A stretch of 6,281 bases of DNA. It comes from Spirochaetales bacterium (GTDB lineage Bacteria > Spirochaetota > Spirochaetia > DSM-27196 > SLST01). The position numbers and the translations under genes were made by a program. Shown piece by piece: positions 1 to 5,161 of this stretch (positions are counted from its first letter, which is position 1; each line of letters begins with the position of its first letter). The notes beneath the pieces were generated by a model. The model was not told where the DNA came from. It worked only from the letters and a program-made list of their open reading frames with translations, and made no database searches. The stretch covers positions 1 through 6,281 of the forward strand of contig DAOWMR010000172.1 of the NCBI GenBank assembly GCA_030642995.1. Reading direction: 5' to 3'.

Positions 1-1182
1 CGCTCCATCAATTCTCAATCGGTACACGGACTCGTATTCAACGGGAAGGTTGTTGATCTTCACCGTGTTGCCCCACACCTCCACGTTGTCGGAGATGTCC
101 ACATCGGGAAGATCGACGCTCAGGAACTGGTGCGCATCTTGCGGTTCAATTGGGTGGCTGAACTCAACGAAGACTGGATTCGCGTCGCCCTGTTCACTCC
201 GGGGGAACGACCAGCTATAGGTGGAGTAGTCGACGAAGCGGAACGGCCGGAGCGTGTGATAGCTGCGCTCAACCGGGTCCGGTCTTCCGAGGAACCCGGC
301 TTCGCCGGCCGCCCCTTCCAGAAGGACAACCGTCACATCTGAATCGGAAGGAGGCGTTTCGGTCAGTTCAAGCACCACGGTGCGATCCACGAAAACCGGG
401 TCAAAGAGAGCTTCCGTGTTGTCCGGACGTCGGGCAACAAAAGTCAACTCGCGGGACGCTGTCCGCACATCGAGGAACTGTGCAATGTGATCGATTTCAA
501 CCGGATAAGTAAAAGAGATGGTGATGGAGCGGGCAGCTTCCAGCGGAACATCGTTGGGGTCAACGTACTCCGAGATCTCCGGGGCACCGGGGTAGAAGCC
601 GGCAATGTTCAGGTACTCAGTTCGAAACGCAAAGGTGAAATCCTCACCAAGTTCCTTCCCACCAAGTGACGTTGCCTTTGCATCTATCGTAACGGTGAAC
701 TCTCGCTGCGCGACCAGATCGCTGTCAGGCTCGAAGGCCAGAACGCGCGACCCGTACCATCGGAAGTGCCCATCCACGGGCGGATCAATAGACATGATCG
801 GCGAGTTGACTGCCGGTTCACCGAGCCGCGCCAGCGGGACCATCGGCTGCGAGAAGACGATGGTCACGGAGGGCCGCTTGATCTCCACGGGCAACTCTTC
901 GCGGGGCCCAAAGTCCACGATGGCCAACGGCTCACTGCTCTCGCTCAGCGAGAACATCGACGCGTCGAAGTCGTCAAGCTGAAAATAGTTGACGGTGTCG
1001 GATGAGTAGTCGGGATGCGGAGAAATCGACATGCCGGCAGATTCCGGCAGAGACTCCGAGCCCTGGAGTTCGGGGTCGATGATGGATCGCTGGTCACTCT
1101 GACAGGTAGTCAGAGAGAGAAGCGTGACGGTCACGGCCGCACAGATCAACCAGGTTCTCCGTCGAGAAAATTGCCGCGTCAT
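1..1182 (-). CDS. Alpha-2-macroglobulin family lipoprotein, N-terminal part (3' end outside window)
   Basis: The reading frame is open for 394 codons from the ATG at 1182 to the left edge, with no stop, so the C-terminal part is missing here. Residues 1-26 form a signal peptide: a basic n-region (RRR at 7-9), a hydrophobic core, then LTTC with Cys27 as the likely lipidated residue. The -1 Thr departs from the usual Gly/Ala/Ser. Residues ~30-85 are Ser/Asp/Glu-rich and look like a flexible linker. At ~105-190 there is an Ig-like/MG unit with the signature of bacterial alpha-2-macroglobulins (TIVFSQPMVPL, then RWYGSRVLAFEP, then FTFAFRT). Related strand patterns restart at ~219 (SITISFTYPVEI) and ~336 (PVFVEFSHPIEP). 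Family members are very large periplasmic or outer-membrane-anchored proteins thought to trap proteases; many carry a C-terminal thioester (CxEQ), which cannot be checked here. Its start overlaps the rhodanese stop (ATGA), and AAGGAG (1191..1196) lies 8 nt upstream. A large Ig-like surface protein of another kind is the alternative. Confidence 0.8.
   Translation of the reverse strand, partial: MTRQFSRRRTWLICAAVTVTLLSLTTCQSDQRSIIDPELQGSESLPESAGMSISPHPDYSSDTVNYFQLDDFDASMFSLSESSEPLAIVDFGPREELPVEIKRPSVTIVFSQPMVPLARLGEPAVNSPIMSIDPPVDGHFRWYGSRVLAFEPDSDLVAQREFTVTIDAKATSLGGKELGEDFTFAFRTEYLNIAGFYPGAPEISEYVDPNDVPLEAARSITISFTYPVEIDHIAQFLDVRTASRELTFVARRPDNTEALFDPVFVDRTVVLELTETPPSDSDVTVVLLEGAAGEAGFLGRPDPVERSYHTLRPFRFVDYSTYSWSFPRSEQGDANPVFVEFSHPIEPQDAHQFLSVDLPDVDISDNVEVWGNTVKINNLPVEYESVYRLRIDGA
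1099..1182 (-). other. Lipoprotein signal peptide with relaxed lipobox
   Basis: This covers codons 1-28 of the alpha-2-macroglobulin-like gene. The visible parts are three arginines at 7-9, an uncharged stretch at 11-26 rich in Ala, Val, Leu and Thr, and the sequence LSLTTC ending at Cys27. After the cysteine the chain turns polar at once (QSDQ), as expected for a mature lipoprotein N-terminus. The Thr at -1 is unusual by the E. coli rule but would be less surprising under the looser spirochaete lipoboxes. Confidence 0.65.
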
Positions 1183-2027
1183 TGTTCATTCTCCTTGCCG
1201 GACACGAGTTCGCCGCCGCGGGCCGTCCAATCCGCCATACTCCCGTCGTAAACGGTTACGTTGGCGAAACCGGCGTACCGCGCGGCGAAATAGACCTGCG
1301 ATGCGCTGTAACCAATCTGACAGTAACACACGAGGCGATGATGATGCGTGACTCCGTGCCCCGTGAATACGGACTCAAGCTCGTGTCTGCTTTTCAGAAG
1401 TGGAAAATTGTCCGGAGCAAAGGTGTCGGTGTAGGGAATATTGATGCTTCCGGGAATCGACTCGGCGCGAAACGCGTTCACGGGAAGGGTGTTGCAGAGC
1501 ACCATTCGTGGATCGCCCATGTTCGCAATGATGCCGGAAAATTCCAAGCGTCGCGGGAGACTCGGTCGCTGGGTGAAACTGCCGTCCGACATCGGCACGG
1601 CATCGACGCTGAGTGAGCCACCGGCCGCAGTCCAGGCAAAGAACCCGCCGTCGAGCAGACGGCGCCGAGGGTGACCGAGATAATCCAGCACCCACCACAC
1701 CCGGGCGGCGAGATATCCTCCCCCGTCATCGTAAACGCAGACGGGAACGTCGTTGCGGACACCGGCAGCGCGCAAATAGGTCACGACCTCGGAAGCCGGG
1801 CGAAGCTGATGATCCACTTCCTCCCCATGGTCGTGAATCGCCGTGTGCTCGAGGGCCGATGGGTGGAGGTTCACTGCACCCGGGATGTGTCCCTCGCGGT
1901 ACGTCTCGGGCTCACGCGCGTCGATGAGGCGTACGCGATCGGTGCCCACGAGCGGCCAGAGCTCCCCGGTGGTGATGACTTCGTCCGCGACCACCAGTCC
2001 GTTATAGCCGATTTCGAGGAGATTCAA
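1179..2027 (-). CDS. Tandem-domain rhodanese sulfurtransferase (thiosulfate/3-mercaptopyruvate type)
   Basis: A 282-residue protein of the usual length for two-domain rhodaneses, which transfer sulfane sulfur from thiosulfate or 3-mercaptopyruvate to an acceptor through a Cys persulfide. The N-terminal domain (~14-140) has the CH2A-type motif DAREPETYREGHIPGAVN and the CH2B-type LLDGGFFAW. Its pseudo-active loop (YDDGGGY, ~99-105) has Asp instead of Cys. The C-terminal domain (~160-275) carries the active loop CQIGYSA with Cys236 as the likely catalytic residue, followed by VTVYDGSMADW. CH2A of this domain is degenerate: a conserved DxR-type start is replaced by CNTLP (178-182). There is no signal peptide, so it is probably cytoplasmic. 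The substrate cannot be told from the loop. The start is uncertain: TTG at 2027 has no clear Shine-Dalgarno site, and an in-frame GTG at 1994 (271 residues) begins just before the domain. The gene follows fabF by 71 bp and overlaps the next gene by 4 bp. Confidence 0.88.
   Translation of the reverse strand: MNLLEIGYNGLVVADEVITTGELWPLVGTDRVRLIDAREPETYREGHIPGAVNLHPSALEHTAIHDHGEEVDHQLRPASEVVTYLRAAGVRNDVPVCVYDDGGGYLAARVWWVLDYLGHPRRRLLDGGFFAWTAAGGSLSVDAVPMSDGSFTQRPSLPRRLEFSGIIANMGDPRMVLCNTLPVNAFRAESIPGSINIPYTDTFAPDNFPLLKSRHELESVFTGHGVTHHHRLVCYCQIGYSASQVYFAARYAGFANVTVYDGSMADWTARGGELVSGKENEQ
1191..1196 (-). promoter_or_regulatory. Shine-Dalgarno site of the alpha-2-macroglobulin-like gene
   Basis: AAGGAG on the minus strand lies 8 nt before the ATG at 1182, inside the last codons of the rhodanese gene. 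It fixes this ATG as the start and, with the ATGA stop/start overlap at 1179..1182, points to coupled translation of the two genes. Confidence 0.75.
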
Positions 2028-2098
2028 AAGCCGCGGCCACAGCGTCCAGGAGCGGACCCGCCGAACATCTCTGGCGACGTGGATTCCGCCTCGGCGCC

Positions 2099-3343
2099 CT
2101 ACGCTTTGAACTTCTTGAGCACGAGCACGCCGTTGTGCCCGCCAAACCCGAAGCTGTTGGACATCGCAACATTCACTTCCATCTTCTGTCCGACATTCGG
2201 GACATAGTCAAGGTCGCACTCGGGATCCGGTTCGTTGTGGTTAATCGTGGGTGGCACGAAACTTTCGTTTATCGCCTTCACCGATGCAATCGCTTCAATC
2301 CCTCCCGCCGCGCCAATGCAGTGAGCGTGCATTGATTTGGTAGAAGAGATCTTGAGCTTGTACGCATGGTCACCAAAGACGGTCTTGATCGCCCTGGTCT
2401 CAAACGGATCGTTGAGCGGCGTGCTCGTCCCGTGGGCGTTCACATAGTCAACGTCCTCGGGGGACAACCCGGCATCGCGCAACGCCATCTTCATGGCCTG
2501 AACGGCTCCGCGGCCCTCGGGGTGCGGCGCGGTCAGGTTCAACGCATCACAGGCGATGCCGTTCCCCGCAACCTCGGCAAGAATCTTGGCGCCTCGGGCC
2601 TGCGCATGTTCGAGGCTCTCGAGAACGAGGATCCCGGCTCCTTCACCGATGACAAAACCATCCCTGTCCTTGTCGAATGGTCGCGACGACTCGGTCGGGC
2701 GGTCGTTGTACTTGGTGCTCAGAGCCTGAATGACACAGAATCCCATGATACCAAGTCTGCTGACGCACGCTTCAACTCCACCGGTGATCATGACGTCGGT
2801 GATGCCGTCCTTGATGAATCGATAAGAAGCACCGATTGCGTCGGTGGCGGAAGCGCACGCGGTGGTGATGGCCGAACAAACCCCCTGGGCGTTGTGGGTG
2901 ATCGCAACGTTGCCCGGGCCGATGTTTGAGATGAACTTAGGAACCGTCATGGGCGGCACCCGATCGGGCCCCTTCGTGAAGATCATTTCGTAGGCCGCCT
3001 CAAGGGTCTGGAATCCTCCAATACCAACCCCGAGGACCACGCCGGTCATCTCAGGGTCATAGTCGCCGGCGCTGAGACCGGCCTCATTCATTGCCTGAAT
3101 GGAGGCCGCTACAGCATAGTGGGAGAACGGTTCCATCTTCCGGGCTTCGCGCCTATCGAGGTAGTCACGCACGTCAAAGTCTTTGACCTCAGCCGCGATG
3201 GTGGCCGGGTACTCAGACGCGTCAAACCTCGTGATCTGGTCGATGCCGCTCTTGCCTTCGGTCATTGACTTCCAGAAATCCGGAACGGTGTTTCCAATCG
3301 AATTAACCGTTCCCATGCCGGTGATGACAACTCGTTTACTCAT
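2099..3343 (-). CDS. fabF: 3-oxoacyl-[acyl-carrier-protein] synthase II (beta-ketoacyl-ACP synthase II)
   Basis: A full-length 414-residue KAS II that condenses malonyl-ACP with acyl-ACP to extend the chain by two carbons in cytoplasmic type II fatty acid synthesis. The N-terminus RVVITGMGTVNSIG is typical. The catalytic triad is visible: Cys163 in TTACASA, His304 in VNAHGTSTPLND and His341 in STKSMHAHCIGAAGG, with Lys336 in the same motif. The gate region GFGGHN has Phe400. Numbering matches E. coli FabF almost exactly (Cys163, His303, His340). The residues before the second His are His-Ala, where Thr-Gly is common. The ATG at 3343 is one base after the fabG stop, and GGGG at 3351..3354 inside the fabG end is the likely ribosome site (7 nt spacing), so translation is probably coupled. 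The single-Cys KAS architecture fits FabF better than FabB by length and motif, though this copy could also cover FabB duties. Confidence 0.97.
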   Translation of the reverse strand: MSKRVVITGMGTVNSIGNTVPDFWKSMTEGKSGIDQITRFDASEYPATIAAEVKDFDVRDYLDRREARKMEPFSHYAVAASIQAMNEAGLSAGDYDPEMTGVVLGVGIGGFQTLEAAYEMIFTKGPDRVPPMTVPKFISNIGPGNVAITHNAQGVCSAITTACASATDAIGASYRFIKDGITDVMITGGVEACVSRLGIMGFCVIQALSTKYNDRPTESSRPFDKDRDGFVIGEGAGILVLESLEHAQARGAKILAEVAGNGIACDALNLTAPHPEGRGAVQAMKMALRDAGLSPEDVDYVNAHGTSTPLNDPFETRAIKTVFGDHAYKLKISSTKSMHAHCIGAAGGIEAIASVKAINESFVPPTINHNEPDPECDLDYVPNVGQKMEVNVAMSNSFGFGGHNGVLVLKKFKA

Positions 3344-3344
3344 A

Positions 3345-4088
3345 CTACATCCCCAATCCGCCGGTGATCTGAATCACCTGCCCAGTAAGATATGATGCCA
3401 GATCGGATGCGAGGAAGAGTACGACCTTTGCCACCTCTTCGGGTTCGCCGATCCGTCCCATTGGTATCTGTTGCGTCAGTGCCTTCTGCTGTTCTTCATT
3501 CAGCGCCTCCGTCATCTTGGTGTTGATGAATCCGGGCGCGACGGCGTTGACGCGAACATTCCGAGCGGCAACCTCGCGAGATGAGCTCTTGGTAAACCCA
3601 ATCAACCCCGCCTTGGAGGCCGAGTAGTTGGTCTGTCCGCCGTTGCCGATCATACCGACAATGCTTGCCACGTTGATCACGGATCCGCTTCGCTGCTTGG
3701 CCATCTGGCGCAACACCAGCTTTGAAATCAGGAACGCGCTCGTCAGATTGACCGACAGGACATCGTTCCATTCCTGCGTGCTCATTCTGAAGAGCAGATT
3801 GTCACGGGTGATTCCCGCGTTGTTGACCAGAACGTCCAGTCCATCGCTCTCCGAGAGGATCTCCCCGATGGCCGTCCCGACCGACCCCTCACTGGCAACA
3901 TTGCATTCCTTGAACGAGACCTTTGCTCCATTTGCAGAAGCAATTTCGGTGTACTCGGCGAGCGAATCACCCTCGGCGAGGTCCACGTACCAGACGGACG
4001 CCCCTTCCTTCAGGAAGGCAAGCACAATCCCACGGCCAATACCGCGGGATCCTCCGGTTACCAGAGCTTTTTTCCCCTCAAGCAACAT
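3345..4088 (-). CDS. fabG: 3-oxoacyl-[acyl-carrier-protein] reductase
   Basis: A 247-residue classical short-chain dehydrogenase of the normal FabG length, which reduces 3-ketoacyl-ACP to 3-hydroxyacyl-ACP. It shows the Rossmann motif TGGSRGIG (11-18), NNAG (89-92), Asn114, and the catalytic Ser142, Tyr155 and Lys159 in YSASK. The region after the catalytic site, VNAVAPGFINTKMTE, and the C-terminus ITGGLGM are characteristic of FabG among SDRs. The end of the second strand reads VWYVDL, placing Asp36 where FabG enzymes that use NADPH usually have a small or basic residue, which suggests NADH preference (inference). The ATG at 4088 follows two overlapping AGGAG-type sites. The gene lies 20 bp after fabD and 1 bp before fabF, so it is central to the fab operon; the tight flanking by fabD and fabF makes a non-FabG SDR unlikely. 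Confidence 0.96.
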   Translation of the reverse strand: MLLEGKKALVTGGSRGIGRGIVLAFLKEGASVWYVDLAEGDSLAEYTEIASANGAKVSFKECNVASEGSVGTAIGEILSESDGLDVLVNNAGITRDNLLFRMSTQEWNDVLSVNLTSAFLISKLVLRQMAKQRSGSVINVASIVGMIGNGGQTNYSASKAGLIGFTKSSSREVAARNVRVNAVAPGFINTKMTEALNEEQQKALTQQIPMGRIGEPEEVAKVVLFLASDLASYLTGQVIQITGGLGM

Positions 4089-4094
4089 ACCTTA

Positions 4095-4104
4095 CTCCTC
4101 TCCT
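4095..4104 (-). promoter_or_regulatory. Purine-rich Shine-Dalgarno region of fabG
   Basis: The minus strand reads AGGAGAGGAG here, two consecutive AGGAG cores; the nearer one ends 6 nt before the fabG ATG. It fills most of the 20-bp fabD-fabG gap and supports the ATG at 4088 as the start. Confidence 0.75.
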
Positions 4105-4108
4105 CTCT

Positions 4109-5053
4109 CTATTCCATGGCTGCGATCTGATCCAACTTCCCGGCCGGCAGGGACTGAAGCGTGATTTCCTCCCGACCCTTGATGAACGCCTTCCAGAGGC
4201 CGCCGAGCACCTCACCGGGTCCGACCTCCAGGAGTTCGTCATAGCCGTCGGCCAGGATTACGCTCTCCTCGTCTACCCAGCGCACCGCAGCCACGAGCTG
4301 CTCGGCACAGAGGCGGCGGGATTCCTCTCCACTGCCGATGGCCCTGCCCGTGACATTCGCGTAAACCGGCTTCTGTGGATCTCTGAATTCGAATCCGGCG
4401 AGTTCCTTGGAAAAGTCGTCCTTGGCGACCTGCATAAGCGGCGAGTGGAATGGCCCGGAAACTTTCAGCACGATGACGCGCCGGGCGCCGCACTCTTTCA
4501 GAGCGACGGCGGCTTGCTCAAGACCGGCCGCGGTACCGCTCAGCACCGTCTGAACCGGGCTGTTGAGATTCGCAAGATATGCGCCCGCTACTCCCGCGTC
4601 GTTCAGACATGCGACTATTGCGTCCGAACCCATTCCGATCACAGCGGCCATGCCGGCAGCTCCACCATCGGAGTCCAACGATCGGCTGACACGCTCCATG
4701 ATCTGACCGCGGAGCGTGACAAGCTGGAGCGCATCGTTCTCGGACAAAATTCCTGAATCGACCAGCGCTGCGTACTCTCCCAGACTGAATCCTGCCGCGC
4801 CGGCGGATTCAATACCGCGGCCCAGGAGCACCCGCCGCGCCGCAAGATTCACGGTGGTAATTGCTACCTGCGACCGATCGGTTGCCTTGAGGTCGTCTTC
4901 AGAACCGGAAAAGACCAGCTCGGCAACATCAAAACCGGCAGCAGCCGTCGCCGTGTCAAAGAGTTCTTTGGCCTCGGGGTGTTTGTCGTAGAGATCCTTT
5001 CCCATCCCTGGGAATTGCGCGCCCTGACCTGGATAGAGAAAGCAGCGTCTCAT
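4109..5053 (-). CDS. fabD: Malonyl-CoA:acyl-carrier-protein transacylase
   Basis: A 314-residue FabD of normal family length that moves the malonyl group from CoA to ACP, supplying the extender unit for FabF. It shows the N-terminal FLYPGQGAQFPGMG with Gln10, the nucleophile Ser90 in GFSLGEYAAL, Arg115 in TLRGQIM for malonyl carboxylate binding, and the catalytic His203 in GPFHSPLM, then a C-terminal LLEVGPGEVLGG. The nucleophile elbow is GFSLGE instead of the classical GHSLGE, but the dyad itself is intact. The start is set at the ATG at 5053: it has a GGAGG site four bases upstream and the protein starts as FabD should. A longer GTG start at 5086 would add 11 residues coded by promoter DNA. 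It is the first gene of the fab operon, with a candidate promoter directly upstream. Confidence 0.96.
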   Translation of the reverse strand: MRRCFLYPGQGAQFPGMGKDLYDKHPEAKELFDTATAAAGFDVAELVFSGSEDDLKATDRSQVAITTVNLAARRVLLGRGIESAGAAGFSLGEYAALVDSGILSENDALQLVTLRGQIMERVSRSLDSDGGAAGMAAVIGMGSDAIVACLNDAGVAGAYLANLNSPVQTVLSGTAAGLEQAAVALKECGARRVIVLKVSGPFHSPLMQVAKDDFSKELAGFEFRDPQKPVYANVTGRAIGSGEESRRLCAEQLVAAVRWVDEESVILADGYDELLEVGPGEVLGGLWKAFIKGREEITLQSLPAGKLDQIAAME

Positions 5054-5057
5054 GGTT

Positions 5058-5062
5058 CCTCC
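5058..5062 (-). promoter_or_regulatory. Shine-Dalgarno site of fabD
   Basis: GGAGG on the minus strand, 4 nt before the ATG at 5053. It decides the fabD start in favour of 5053 over the in-frame GTG at 5086. Confidence 0.8.
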
Positions 5063-5076
5063 GTAAATTGACGCGA

Positions 5077-5105
5077 ACGGTATCACGGTGAAAAATGAGT
5101 GTCAA
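5077..5105 (-). promoter_or_regulatory. Putative sigma-70-type promoter of the fabDGF operon
   Basis: On the minus strand a perfect -35 hexamer TTGACA (5105..5100) is followed by a 17-nt spacer and TACCGT (5082..5077). The latter keeps the key T, A and final T of the -10 consensus. The start of transcription would be near 5069-5070, giving a leader of about 16 nt. The spacer holds a small inverted repeat, TCAC-C-GTGA (5083..5091), which could bind a regulator but is too short to claim as an operator. The position, just upstream of the first fab gene and downstream of the GAF-domain gene, is right for an operon promoter. Confidence 0.65.
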
Positions 5106-5161
5106 GCTGAGTGATTTGGTTCGCAAGGTCAGAGCTGCCATCCCGGGCCGTGAGAGTTCGG

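Noticed and set aside
1144..1164. Twin-arginine export signal in the lipoprotein
   Set aside because: The RRR followed by TWL only loosely resembles the Tat motif. A standard Sec/lipoprotein signal explains the sequence.
2028..2098. Terminator after fabF
   Set aside because: Only short GC-rich palindromes (for example around 2030..2037) with no stable stem-loop followed by a T-run were seen, so read-through into the rhodanese gene remains likely.
2366..2929. 187-codon open frame on the plus strand
   Set aside because: It lies entirely antisense to the well-supported fabF gene and shows no recognisable domain; GC-rich coding DNA often leaves such open frames.
3923..4756. 277-codon open frame on the plus strand
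   Set aside because: It runs antisense across fabD and the fabD-fabG junction, is low in recognisable motifs and is explained by codon bias of the real genes.
5054..5086. Longer fabD starting at the GTG at 5086
   Set aside because: The extra 11 residues would be coded by the promoter and leader, while the ATG at 5053 has a strong ribosome site and gives the normal FabD N-terminus.
5083..5091. Operator in the fab promoter (TCAC-C-GTGA)
   Set aside because: Four-base arms occur by chance often, and it does not match any fatty-acid regulator site I know; kept only as a note on the promoter.
5106..5161. Terminator after the GAF-domain gene
   Set aside because: A CCCGGG palindrome is present, but there is no longer stem and no T-tract.
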